From NCBI GenBank assembly GCA_021800805.1, contig JAJYYR010000001.1:868001-932000 (forward strand): 64,000 bases of DNA. Reading direction: 5' to 3'. Source of the DNA: a bacterium. Lineage in GTDB: Bacteria > SZUA-79 > Acidulodesulfobacterales > Acidulodesulfobacteraceae. The notes under the pieces are model-generated. The model saw nothing but the letters and a program-made list of their open reading frames with translations. It was not told where the DNA came from and searched no databases. Numbering within the stretch: the first letter of the stretch is position 1; every line of letters begins with the position of its first letter. Shown piece by piece: positions 8,885 to 18,582 of the stretch. The position numbers and the translations under genes were made by a program.

Positions 8885-9437
8885 AAGAATTACTGATTTT
8901 TTATTTTCAATAATTTTGATTATTATTCTGTTTCCCTTAATGATCATAATTAGCCTGTTGGTAAAAATAGATTCTAAAGGACCAATTATTTTTAGGCAAA
9001 AAAGAATTGGATTAAATAGCCATGAGTTTATAATTTATAAATTTAGAACCATGAAAACAGGAACTCCAGATGTTGCAAAAAGCATACTTGGAAAAAATAA
9101 CAACATGGTTACGAAATTTGGCAAGTTTCTTAGGAGAACAAGCATAGATGAAATACCGCAGCTTTTCAATATTTTTAAAGGGGATATGTCTTTTATAGGT
9201 CCACGGCCTGCGTTATATAATCAATATGATCTAATTGAAATGAGAAAAAAAGTCGGTGTAGACAAAATAAGGCCGGGGATTTCAGGGGTTGCACAGATAA
9301 ACGGCAGAGAAGATATGCTTCTGGAAAAAAAAGTATCATTTGATGAATTTTATTTAAAAAATATGTCATTATTTATGGATATTAAAATAATCATAAAAAC
9401 ATTATTTGTATTATTTTCAAAAAAGGGGACTTATTGA
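8868..9437 (+). CDS. Initiating phosphosugar transferase (PglC/bacterial sugar transferase)
   Basis: Transfers a sugar-1-phosphate from a UDP-sugar to undecaprenyl phosphate, the first membrane step of repeat-unit assembly. It has one N-terminal hydrophobic helix (about 10-35), the RIGLNSHEFIIYKFRTMK motif, SIDEIPQLFNIFKGDMSF and GPRPALYNQY, then RPGISGVAQINGR. At 189 residues it is the short monotopic PglC form, not the long WbaP form with extra membrane helices. It overlaps both flanking genes (17 and 4 bases), so translation is probably coupled. Confidence 0.9.
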   Translation: MYPLFKRITDFLFSIILIIILFPLMIIISLLVKIDSKGPIIFRQKRIGLNSHEFIIYKFRTMKTGTPDVAKSILGKNNNMVTKFGKFLRRTSIDEIPQLFNIFKGDMSFIGPRPALYNQYDLIEMRKKVGVDKIRPGISGVAQINGREDMLLEKKVSFDEFYLKNMSLFMDIKIIIKTLFVLFSKKGTY

Positions 9438-11344
9438 TGACAACAGAAAAAATAAAAAATTATATTATAAGAAATTCATTTGTATGGCTTGACTTAATAT
9501 TAATTTTTTTGTCGCTTCTATCGTCTTTCGAAATTAGGTTTCTTTTCAATATCCCATCGTTATATTTTAAAAATCTTTTGTTATACTTTGTTCTCTTTGT
9601 CGTTATAAAAATATTTTTTCTAAGAACTTTTCGAATTTATAAAATTATAATAAAGAATACCGGCTTAATTGATTTATATAATTTATTTAAAGCCAGCTTT
9701 TTTTCGACAATAACAATTTATATCTTTTTTCTCTCTTTAAGATTAATTAATGCTGAAAAATTCTTTATTGTATTTCGTAGCTTTTATAATTTTCCTATTT
9801 CCGTAGTAATAATAGATTTTCTATTATTTTCAATGTTTATAGGGGCATCAAGGACCCTTTATAGGGGCTTTAACGAAATATATTTGTTTAACAAAATAAA
9901 AAATAAAAAATATAAAACAATAATTATAGGTGCCGGAAACGCAGGAGAGAAGATAGCCAGGGAAATTTTCAAATCTCCGATTAAAACAAAGTTTAACCCT
10001 GTCGGATATATAGATGACGATAAAACAAAACATGGAAAAACAATTAACGGGATAATAATTATTGGTGGATTAAAAGAGTTCAAGAGATTTTTAACAAAAG
10101 AGCGCAATATTACGGTTATAATTGCCATGCCTTCCATATCTCAGCATATTATTAGAAATTATGTCAATATTTGTTTGGAAAATAAAATACCATTTAATAA
10201 AATCTTTATAATACCCCCTGTAATTGAAAATTTAAACAACAAACTTTCAATTAATGATTTAAGAGAAATACAGCCGGAGGATATACTGGGAAGGGAAGAA
10301 TTCGATTTACCGCAAGTAGAGGCAATTCTCAATGCAATAAAGGATAAAATTGTAATGGTTACCGGCGCCGGTGGTTCTATCGGAAGCACCATAGTTAAAA
10401 AAGTTTCTTCATTCAAGCCTAAGCTTTTGATTTTATATGAGATCGATGAAACGGAAATATTTTTCTTAATACAATTTTTTAATGAATATTTCCCTGATGT
10501 AAAAATATTGCCTATAGTCGGAGATATAAGGGATGAACAAAAAATTGCTCGTCTCTTTAATAAAAATGTTCCCGATATTATTTTTCATGCCGCAGCCTAT
10601 AAACATGTTCCTATAATGGAATTTAATATAGACGAAGCTGTTACAAATAACATTCATGGCACGGATGTCTTATGTAAATCCAGTATCAAATTCGGCGTTA
10701 AAAAATTTGTATTAATTTCTACGGATAAAGCCGTTAACCCTTCGAATATAATGGGCTCAACCAAAAGAATAGCGGAGGCGATACTTTCATGCTGGAATAA
10801 TATATCAAATAAAACTGAGTTTATTTCAGTTAGATTTGGTAATGTCTTGGGGAGCAGAGGAAGCGTAATACCAATTTTTAAGGAACAGATTAAAAATAGA
10901 AAACCGTTAACTATAACGCATCCTGAAATGGAGAGATTTCTTATGAGTATTGATGAGGCCGTTTTGTTAATATTATATTCAATAACAATCAGTAAGGATG
11001 CCAATCTGTTTTTTCTAGATATGGGTAAAAAAATAAAAATTTTAGATATAGCTCATAAAATGATTAAATTCTATGGTTTGACCCCGGATAAAGATGTAAA
11101 AATAATATACACAGGAATTAGGCCAGGAGAAAAGCTGACGGAAGAGATAACATACGATAGGGAAGAATTCGAAAGTACTTCTAATAAAAAGATATTCAAA
11201 ATTATAAGCAAAGAATATTACGATATGACGGTTTTAAGGGAAAAAATAGACGAGCTGGTAAAATCGGCATGGAATCATTACGATAACGAAACGTTAAGAG
11301 ATAAAATTACAAATATAATAAGTATTATCAATACGAATATATAA
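9434..11344 (+). CDS. UDP-sugar 4,6-dehydratase, membrane-bound PglF/WbpM/CapD type
   Basis: Four or so N-terminal membrane helices (to about residue 145) are followed by a first Rossmann domain (TIIIGAGNAGEKIAREI) and the catalytic SDR domain beginning VTGAGGSIGS near residue 308. HAAAYKHVP, STDKAVNPSNIMGSTKR and RFGNVLGSRGSV are characteristic of UDP-GlcNAc 4,6-dehydratases; as in this subfamily, the usual catalytic Tyr is replaced by Met in the MGSTK segment. It likely supplies the 4-keto substrate for the aminotransferase at 7688. Full length at 636 residues; its stop overlaps the next ATG by one base. Confidence 0.9.
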   Translation: MMTTEKIKNYIIRNSFVWLDLILIFLSLLSSFEIRFLFNIPSLYFKNLLLYFVLFVVIKIFFLRTFRIYKIIIKNTGLIDLYNLFKASFFSTITIYIFFLSLRLINAEKFFIVFRSFYNFPISVVIIDFLLFSMFIGASRTLYRGFNEIYLFNKIKNKKYKTIIIGAGNAGEKIAREIFKSPIKTKFNPVGYIDDDKTKHGKTINGIIIIGGLKEFKRFLTKERNITVIIAMPSISQHIIRNYVNICLENKIPFNKIFIIPPVIENLNNKLSINDLREIQPEDILGREEFDLPQVEAILNAIKDKIVMVTGAGGSIGSTIVKKVSSFKPKLLILYEIDETEIFFLIQFFNEYFPDVKILPIVGDIRDEQKIARLFNKNVPDIIFHAAAYKHVPIMEFNIDEAVTNNIHGTDVLCKSSIKFGVKKFVLISTDKAVNPSNIMGSTKRIAEAILSCWNNISNKTEFISVRFGNVLGSRGSVIPIFKEQIKNRKPLTITHPEMERFLMSIDEAVLLILYSITISKDANLFFLDMGKKIKILDIAHKMIKFYGLTPDKDVKIIYTGIRPGEKLTEEITYDREEFESTSNKKIFKIISKEYYDMTVLREKIDELVKSAWNHYDNETLRDKITNIISIINTNI

Positions 11345-12765
11345 TGAAAAGAATGTTTAAAAATACTAGGAAACCACTAATCGTAGGGATTACCGCAAGC
11401 TCGAGGAGCGTTTTGAGGAATGACGGCATGAAATCAATTTTCAATAATATATCCGACGAATTAGAATTAAAGACGCTTCTTCAGGAAATGAGCCATTTTA
11501 GAAAAAAAATATCTAATTCAGACGGCGCTTTAATCTCAGCTTTTTTTGGTGCAAAACATTTTGAATGTAGTTTCTTATTGTTTAATTTACGGGATATATT
11601 TGATACATCCCGTAAAAAATCAAAAGATTATCATAAGAACAAAGAGAAATTGATTGAAAGTATAAAAAATTGCGATGGAATTTTAATCAGTACTCCTGTT
11701 TACTTTGGTGATTGCTCTTCTTATATCTATGAACTTTTTCGACTTGAAGATAACGGGAATCATAATATTTTTAATGAAAAAGTTGTCGGCGTATTGTCTT
11801 CCGGCGCAAAAAGAAACGGGGGGCAGGAAACAACTAATATCTTTACTCTCTATGAATTTTTTCGGCAGGGAGCAAATATAATAGGAAATGGACCTCCTAC
11901 TTCCCAATATGGGGGAACCATATGGGCAGGAGATAAGGGTGGAATAGGGGATGATTCTCTTGGAATAGAGACTGCAATAGGAACCGGAAAAAAAATGGGA
12001 GAAATTTTAAGCATTACGAATTCATATGTTAATAACGGGAACGATAACGAAAAACTTGAAAACTTGTCCGATAATTATATAAATCTTGCCATAATACTTC
12101 CGGAAAAAAAGCTGTTATCCGAAAAGATAAGGCAGGATATACAATGTGTTATCGAAAAAACATTTGATGAAGCGTTAAAAAAAAATAAAATTATTCTTAA
12201 AATAAATTATGTTGAAATCAAAGATGATATAAGGCGATGTATGGGATGTGATAAATGTCCACCTGATAGAAATGATCTCGATTGCATTATAAATGATAAT
12301 ATGAGAAGTTTTAGAAGTATTTTATTGAGTTCCGATTCTATATTATTTATTAATTATATTGAAAATAGTGGCAATATAGATACGTGGCTCAATTTTAAAA
12401 TATTTTTGGAAAGAACAAGGCATCTAAGGCATAATAATTTTGAACTTACAAACAAGCCTGTTAGTATTATAACTATTATGGCAGGCGATTGCAATTTTGA
12501 ATCTAATTTGAGAGATATTAAATTCATAACATACTTTTTAAGGCATAATACAATATGTGTCGGACCCCCGGTTGCTGTTTTTTTAAACAATTCGCTTAGT
12601 AAATCTGGTATATCTTGCGAATTTAAAAACACATTGTATGGTTCAGTTAAAATCATGTTAACTAAATTATTTAAATTTTCACACATGATTAAAACAACTA
12701 ATGTTAAAAAGTTGGTCAATACTTTATACATTCCTTATGGATTTGGAAAATTTAAAAATCATTGA
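11344..12765 (+). CDS. Tandem flavodoxin-fold/NADPH-dependent FMN reductase-like protein
   Basis: Two flavodoxin-like domains appear fused. The first (about 10-220) has GITASSRS (phosphate-binding-type loop), ILISTPVYFGDCSS and GVLSSGAKRNGGQET, as in NADPH-dependent FMN reductases. The second (about 235-440) has LAIILPEKK, a cysteine cluster MGCDKCPPDRNDLDC resembling the iron-sulfur flavoprotein motif, and a degenerate flavin loop. The product could reduce a sugar intermediate or support the radical-SAM enzymes, but that is inference. It is tightly packed between the PglF-like gene and a membrane glycosyltransferase. Confidence 0.65.
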   Translation: MKRMFKNTRKPLIVGITASSRSVLRNDGMKSIFNNISDELELKTLLQEMSHFRKKISNSDGALISAFFGAKHFECSFLLFNLRDIFDTSRKKSKDYHKNKEKLIESIKNCDGILISTPVYFGDCSSYIYELFRLEDNGNHNIFNEKVVGVLSSGAKRNGGQETTNIFTLYEFFRQGANIIGNGPPTSQYGGTIWAGDKGGIGDDSLGIETAIGTGKKMGEILSITNSYVNNGNDNEKLENLSDNYINLAIILPEKKLLSEKIRQDIQCVIEKTFDEALKKNKIILKINYVEIKDDIRRCMGCDKCPPDRNDLDCIINDNMRSFRSILLSSDSILFINYIENSGNIDTWLNFKIFLERTRHLRHNNFELTNKPVSIITIMAGDCNFESNLRDIKFITYFLRHNTICVGPPVAVFLNNSLSKSGISCEFKNTLYGSVKIMLTKLFKFSHMIKTTNVKKLVNTLYIPYGFGKFKNH

Positions 12766-12850
12766 TTTTTAAATGGTTAATAGCATTAAAATTAAAATGC
12801 AATCTAAGTTAAATATAATAACTCCCTTAGTTAAAGCAATGGAGTGTGAA

Positions 12851-14563
12851 ATGAAGAATTTGCCCCTGTATTTTATATTTATAATATTTTTCTCGCTAAT
12901 TTTTAGCCGATACGCCTATTCGTTCGATAATAACTCTTATCGATGTTTAATGAAACTCTCGGCGTATCCGCAGGTTAATAAATTAGTCAAATTAATAAAA
13001 TCCAATAAATTTAAAACTAATGGAGGATATCGTAATTATATAGAAAAATATGCTGAAGGTATGTATAATGATCCGTCTGTTCATAATTTCATGATAGCAG
13101 GAAAGATTTTCGCTTGTAACGGAAATTATCCTAACACTATCGAGTCATACATTAATTCATATAATCTATATACCTCAAACAATCATAATCATGGATTTAG
13201 TGTTTTAAAATTCGATAAGTATATTGGAATAACCAAAACCTCAATAAATTGGATATTTTTGATTCCTTTTCTACTGCTTTTGCTTATCCCCTTTATTTTC
13301 TTAAGAACTAATAGAAGAGTAAGGAATGTAATATTTATAATAGCAGCTGTTTCAATTCTCTTGAAATTTTTTGTTATATTCTTTTTGCAATTTCATGAAA
13401 ATATTTTTAAACATTTAAATGATATTTTTACTTATGAAGGATATAGTCAATACATTTATAAAAATTTATTTTCAGGGAAGTCCTTACTCTTTAGTTTTTA
13501 CAATTTTAATTGGCCGGCACCAGCCTATTCATTCTATAATGGCTTAATATATGTATTATTCGGCAATAATATAATTACCGTGGAAATAATAAACTCAGTT
13601 TTTATTGGAACATTATCATCTTTATTAGCCTTCCTTTTAGCAAAAAAAATATTTAGCGAAAAAGTTGGGATAATATCTTTCGTATTATTCTCGATAAGTC
13701 CAGATTTATTATTTTTTAATTCTTTAGATCTTAAAATATCCCTAAATATCTTTATCGTTCTACTGATTTTTAATATTTTATTTTATTGGAATAATAAATT
13801 TAAGTATTTAAAATTTTTATTAATCCTGTTTCTTTTATATTATGATGGACTTATAAGAGTTTATTCCGGTATATTCCTTGCGATTTCTATAATATTGTGG
13901 CTTATTTTTGAAAGACGAAAATACAATTTTAAATTTTATGAAATAATTCCGGCTATTTTTCTAATAATTTTTATATCAACGCAAGTATTAAATTATGACT
14001 TGTTAAATTCTATAAATAAATTTAAAAATGCACATCAAATTAATAATTATGTTGTTGCTGCATTTATGTATGTTTCACATGCATTTATTGGGGGCAGATA
14101 TAGAATTATTGCCGCAAAACCCATTATTGCCGCAAAACCCATTATTGCCGCAAAACCCATTATTGCCGCAAAACCCATTATTGCCGCAAAACCCATTATT
14201 GCCGCAAATATGATGGGTAAAGGACTTATTATTAAAACAATTTATTACATCTTTTCGCCATTTTTATGGTTGCTTCCCTTAAAATATTCAATTATGTTAT
14301 TCCCATCCGTTATTTTATGGTATATTTTATTACCTTTTTTTCTTTATGGTTGCATTAAATGGTTTAAAATTGATATAAAAAGTTCGTCCATATTTCTTTT
14401 TTATATATTTATGGTTTCTAGCACGATAATATTTTTTACAGGAAATATGATGCAGATGTATGTATATAGGCTTCAACTATTGCCATTCTTTTATATAATT
14501 GCGTCTTACGGAATTATTAAAATTAAAAAGCTCGACAATTTCTTGGGTATCAGTCTTGGATAA
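12851..14563 (+). CDS. GT-C fold membrane glycosyltransferase (PMT/ArnT-like) with in-frame minisatellite
   Basis: Polytopic membrane protein with a signal-like first segment, a periplasmic-looking N-terminal region, about ten helices and a PMT_2-like core (NWPAPAYSFYNGLIYVLFG, SPDLLFFNSLDLK, DGLIRVYSG). I prefer ATG 12851 over 12773 because GGAG (12841-12844) sits six bases ahead and a hydrophobic leader follows directly. Around residues 419-453 the hexapeptide IIAAKP repeats five times, plus IIAA, encoded by an 18-bp tandem repeat in an apparent loop between helices. Copy changes keep the frame. Likely donor is a polyprenyl-phosphate sugar. Confidence 0.7.
   Translation: MKNLPLYFIFIIFFSLIFSRYAYSFDNNSYRCLMKLSAYPQVNKLVKLIKSNKFKTNGGYRNYIEKYAEGMYNDPSVHNFMIAGKIFACNGNYPNTIESYINSYNLYTSNNHNHGFSVLKFDKYIGITKTSINWIFLIPFLLLLLIPFIFLRTNRRVRNVIFIIAAVSILLKFFVIFFLQFHENIFKHLNDIFTYEGYSQYIYKNLFSGKSLLFSFYNFNWPAPAYSFYNGLIYVLFGNNIITVEIINSVFIGTLSSLLAFLLAKKIFSEKVGIISFVLFSISPDLLFFNSLDLKISLNIFIVLLIFNILFYWNNKFKYLKFLLILFLLYYDGLIRVYSGIFLAISIILWLIFERRKYNFKFYEIIPAIFLIIFISTQVLNYDLLNSINKFKNAHQINNYVVAAFMYVSHAFIGGRYRIIAAKPIIAAKPIIAAKPIIAAKPIIAAKPIIAANMMGKGLIIKTIYYIFSPFLWLLPLKYSIMLFPSVILWYILLPFFLYGCIKWFKIDIKSSSIFLFYIFMVSSTIIFFTGNMMQMYVYRLQLLPFFYIIASYGIIKIKKLDNFLGISLG
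14105..14208 (+). repeat. 18-bp coding minisatellite, five full copies plus a partial sixth
   Basis: Five identical units of attattgccgcaaaaccc at 14105-14194, followed by the first 14 bases of a sixth. The copies are identical, suggesting recent slippage or unequal crossing over. The unit length is a multiple of three, so the host gene stays open whatever the copy number. Confidence 0.95.
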
Positions 14564-16112
14564 AAAAAATATTGCAAAAGCATCTTTGGGTATAAGTTTT
14601 TTGACATTTTTAGGTTCAATAGCCGGATTTATCCGTCAAATTATTATTACATATTATTTTGGAGCTACCAATAAGACCGATGCCTTTTTTGCTGCCTTAT
14701 TGATACCCACGCTGGCCATAAGCTTATTCGGTGGAGCTGTAAGCACAATTATTATCCCATTTTTTACCGATAACTTATTTAATAGGGATAAGGAAGAAGC
14801 AATGAAATTTGCATCAAGCATACTAAATTTTTCCTTTATTATAAATTTAGTGCTGATTTTGTTTATAGCAGTATTTATGAAAAGGATAGTGTCATTAGAA
14901 GTTCCTGGATTTAGCCGTAACGAAATCAATATGACAGTGAGAATGGCCTTCATTATGCTTCCGATTATCATTTTTTCTACTTCTATCTTGATGATTAGTG
15001 CGATTTTGAACAGCTTAAAACTGTTCTTAATTGCCTCGTCACAAAATTTAATAATCAATCTTTTCGTAGTGTTATTTATATTTTTTTTTAGGAAGGTTGG
15101 TATTGAGTCAATAGCTTATGGATTCTTATTTGCTTATGTAATATTTGCTATCATAGATTTTTTTTATTTATTAAAACTAAATTTTAAATTCACATTGACA
15201 TTTGATATGAAAGTTCTAAAACCAATTAAGATTGCTATTCTTGCAGTCATTTCTATTCAGTTTATAGAGCTTTTCCCGTCATTTTTTAATAATTTATTTA
15301 GTTCTTATCTTGCAAAGGGCTCTATAACATATTTAAATATTGCCCATAGATTGAGAAATTTTAATATAAGTTTAATTGCATATCCTTTATCTACTGCTTT
15401 ATTCCCATATTTATCCCAAAATTTCTCTGAAAAAACTAAAGACAACTTCTCCGAGAATTTATTATTTGGTTTTAGGATATTGAATCTTATTTCCATTCCT
15501 TTAATATTTATTTTGGTTTTTTTTGCTAACGATATTGTAGCGATTTTGTTTTATCACGGCAATTTTAATAAAACAGATACGGCTAATACTTCCAGTGTTT
15601 TAGTAGCATATTCATGGAGTCTCGTAGCTTATATATATATTATAGTTCTTATAAAAGTTTTTTTTGCAATGAAAGAATTTATAATTCCGATTGTAGCTAG
15701 TTTTATATTTGCGGCAATAAATGTTTTTTTTGATTTTGTTTTAGTGAATCATCTAAAAGTTGTCGGCATAGCCTCGGCAAATTCTATTGCTCTCTCGTGC
15801 GAATTTATTATTATGTTTACATATCTCTTGTCAAAGAAGGTTAAAATTAAATTCTGGAAAGAGTTTGTTATTCCCTTGCTTAAGATAATTACCGCTTCTG
15901 TTGCAATGGCTCTGATAAGCAAATTTATATTTTTAAATTTAAAGAAATTAAACATGCTTTATTCTGGTTTTCACAACTCCTTACCATTTTTACTGACGGC
16001 GCTTATTGCATCGTTGATTTATATTACCATTTTAAAATTGTTGAGATTTGAAGATGTAAATCTTATTTTTTATATTCCAAAAAAAATAGTATCGAGATTT
16101 ATAAAAAAATGA
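14557..16112 (+). CDS. MurJ/MviN-family lipid flippase (polysaccharide-locus paralogue)
   Basis: MVF-family protein with 14 or so hydrophobic segments. The N-terminus matches MurJ: LGSIAGFIRQIIITYYFGAT, then KTDAFFAALLIP and FGGAVSTIIIPFF. Members outside the peptidoglycan pathway flip undecaprenyl-linked glycans. Start is uncertain because no ATG is near; TTG 14557 (DKKNIAKAS) gives 518 residues, the usual length, and a short overlap with the previous stop. TTG 14499 would give 537. A second flippase-like gene is broken at 21837, so this may be the working exporter for part of the locus. Confidence 0.8.
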
Positions 16113-17257
16113 GTAAAGTAAAAAAAATTAAAATACTATATATCATTACAACTTGCGAAGTTGGAGGCGCACAGGAATATTTATATTCATTTTTAAAGGA
16201 AATAAAAAAAAGCGGCGATTACGAACTAAACTTGGCATGTAATACAGAAGGGCAGTATTATAGCAAATTCCTTGAAGTGTTTGATTCGATTTATGGTATT
16301 AAAGAATTAAAAAGAAAATTTACATTATTTTCAGATTTAACGGCTATTATTAAGATATACAAAATAATTAAAAATAATAATTTTGATTTGATTCATATTC
16401 AAACATCTAAGGCAAGTTTTCTGGGCGCTGTTGCTTCAAAACTCGCAGGTAGTAGAAATATCGTTTATTCGGCACATGGATTTAATTCTGCGCATGCTAC
16501 AATGAACTTGCTATCCGATAAATTTTATCTATACTTAAAAAATTTTATAATTAAAAATTCAAGCTTTATTGCCGTTGCGTCTAAAACAGTAAAGGACTTT
16601 ATAATAAACAATATAAAAAAGATTGATAATAAAAAAATTGAAGTGATTTATACAGGTGTTAACTTTAAGAAATTTTCTTACATCCGTAGAAATTCCGAAA
16701 AAATTCATAATAAACAATTCATAATTGGCAGCTGCGGCAGGTTAATCAAAATAAAGGGGCATGAGTTTCTCATAAGGTCCGCAAAATTAGTTATTGAACA
16801 ATGTGATAATATTGATTTTGTAATTTACGGTGAAGGACCTTTGAAAAAATATTTAAATAATTTGATTATAGAGTTAAATATTGAAAAAAATTTTATCATT
16901 AAGGATTTTACCGAAAATATTTCAGAAGAAATGATTAATTTTGATATATATGTACAACCAGCGTTTGTAGATAGTTTTCCTCTTGCTCCCTGCGAGGCAA
17001 TGGCAATGGGAATACCTGTTATCGCTACTAAGGTTGGGGGATTCCCTGAAATGGTAACTCATGGCATGAATGGATATCTTGTGGATTTCAATGATTATAA
17101 CGACCTTAAAGAAAAGATATTGGATTTGATAAATAATCGCGATAAAAGGAAAGAATTTGGTGTAAATGCCCATGAATACGCAATTAAAAATTTCAACTGG
17201 TCAATCGTTGCTAAAAAATATGAGGATATATATAAAAATATATTAACTAAGGAATGA
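16109..17257 (+). CDS. Glycosyltransferase family 4 (GT-B)
   Basis: Retaining GT-B glycosyltransferase. The N-terminal domain has TTCEVGGAQEYLYSFLKE (donor-loop glycine pair) and ASKTVKDFI; the C-terminal domain has GSCGRLIKIKGHEFLI, GEGPLKKYL and the nucleotide-sugar motif DSFPLAPCEAMAMGIPVIA. 382 residues, full length. Its ATG overlaps the flippase stop by four bases, indicating translational coupling. Donor and acceptor cannot be predicted. Confidence 0.85.
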   Translation: MSKVKKIKILYIITTCEVGGAQEYLYSFLKEIKKSGDYELNLACNTEGQYYSKFLEVFDSIYGIKELKRKFTLFSDLTAIIKIYKIIKNNNFDLIHIQTSKASFLGAVASKLAGSRNIVYSAHGFNSAHATMNLLSDKFYLYLKNFIIKNSSFIAVASKTVKDFIINNIKKIDNKKIEVIYTGVNFKKFSYIRRNSEKIHNKQFIIGSCGRLIKIKGHEFLIRSAKLVIEQCDNIDFVIYGEGPLKKYLNNLIIELNIEKNFIIKDFTENISEEMINFDIYVQPAFVDSFPLAPCEAMAMGIPVIATKVGGFPEMVTHGMNGYLVDFNDYNDLKEKILDLINNRDKRKEFGVNAHEYAIKNFNWSIVAKKYEDIYKNILTKE

Positions 17258-17281
17258 TTAATAATTGGGGATAATAATTCC

Positions 17282-18460
17282 ATGGACAAGAAAGTCGTTT
17301 TTGTAACGGACGGTTATAACAGAAAATCTTTATCTGCCGTGAGAAGTTTTGGAGAGAAAGGATTTATTGTATATTCGGGTGAAGAGAATAGTATAAATAT
17401 CACAAGATTTTCAAAACATGTTAAAAGAAACTTTAAGTATTTTTCGCCTAACATTAACCACAAAAGGTTTATAGATTCTTTAATTGAGATATATAATAAG
17501 TATCCCTTCGATGTGCTTTTTCCCACCGATGACGAAGCTGTTTTGGCTTTATCAGAGTTCAAATCGTATTTGCCTAAAGATTTAATAGTGCCGATAGGAA
17601 ATAGAGAAGCGATTAAAATAGCTAGAGATAAATCCCTCACAATGGAGATAGCCGAAAAAATAGGAATTCCTGTTCCTAAAACATTAAGTATTAAAACACT
17701 TGATGATATCGATAAAGCAAAAAATTTAAATTTTCCGATTTTAATCAAACCAAGAGAAAGTTCTGGATCGAGAGGCATAGCGAAAATCGGAGATTATTCA
17801 TCTTTAAGGGAATCTTATTTGAATATTCATAAAAATTATCCATTCCCCATGATTCAGGAATATATTACCCCAGATAGTGAAAAATTTCATATTTGTTTTT
17901 TATTAGATAAAGAACAAAATATTATGGCTAAATTTACTCAAAAAGTTATTCGTCAATATCCGGTTAACGGCGGGGTAGGAACATTTTGGCAAAGCACGGT
18001 TAATAATGAAATAGAAGAACTGGCATTTAGGTTATTGAAGGAAATTAAGTGGTATGGAGTAGCATTAGTGGAATTCATAATCGATAAAAATACCGGCAGG
18101 CCCGTATTAATGGAAATAAATCCTAGATTATGGAATACCCTAAGTTTGTCAATAGATTGCGGGGTTGATTTTCCATATCTCATGTATTTACTTGAATCCA
18201 ATATAGGATTCAAGCCTGTTTTAACTTATGAAGTCGGAAGATATGGACAATGGCTATTTCCTGGAGAATTTCTAAACTTTTTATTTAATAAAGATAGATT
18301 CAGGCAGAAAATAAAGTATATAGATCTTAAAGATAAAAACAGGCATGATGCTATAATATCGAAGAAAGATATTATGCCATTCTTTGGTTTATTTGTAGTT
18401 ATATTAAAATTTCTTTTTGACAAAAAAAAATGGATACATGTTCTTAGATTAAATAAATAA
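17282..18460 (+). CDS. ATP-grasp ligase
   Basis: ATP-grasp enzyme joining a carboxylate to an amine or similar nucleophile. The preATP-grasp domain begins VVFVTDGYNRKSLSAV; the ATP-binding region has FPILIKPRESSGSRGIAKI (K and glycine-rich loop), MIQEYIT, ALVEFI and PVLMEINPRLWNTLSL, the Glu-Asn metal site. This form resembles carbamoyl-phosphate-synthase-like ATP-grasp proteins found in glycan loci, which often attach amino acids to sugars. GGGG lies 12 bases ahead of ATG 17282. It may aminoacylate the amino sugar made by the pgl-like genes (inference). Confidence 0.8.
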   Translation: MDKKVVFVTDGYNRKSLSAVRSFGEKGFIVYSGEENSINITRFSKHVKRNFKYFSPNINHKRFIDSLIEIYNKYPFDVLFPTDDEAVLALSEFKSYLPKDLIVPIGNREAIKIARDKSLTMEIAEKIGIPVPKTLSIKTLDDIDKAKNLNFPILIKPRESSGSRGIAKIGDYSSLRESYLNIHKNYPFPMIQEYITPDSEKFHICFLLDKEQNIMAKFTQKVIRQYPVNGGVGTFWQSTVNNEIEELAFRLLKEIKWYGVALVEFIIDKNTGRPVLMEINPRLWNTLSLSIDCGVDFPYLMYLLESNIGFKPVLTYEVGRYGQWLFPGEFLNFLFNKDRFRQKIKYIDLKDKNRHDAIISKKDIMPFFGLFVVILKFLFDKKKWIHVLRLNK

Positions 18461-18582
18461 TTCTTCTTTATTATTAAATATCTGTTTCAATATTTAAAAG
18501 GTAGTGTAAAATATCTTGCGTAAATTCTAAATGGTAAAATTAAACTGATTCTTGGCGCAGGGTTAAAGTAAAATATAAATTA

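Noticed and set aside
14105..14208. Possible CRISPR array
   Set aside because: The 18-bp units are directly adjacent with no spacers, lie inside a coding frame, and there are no cas genes.
14028..14213. A 61-codon frame with LLPQNP repeats on the plus strand
   Set aside because: It is the minisatellite read in another frame of the membrane glycosyltransferase gene.
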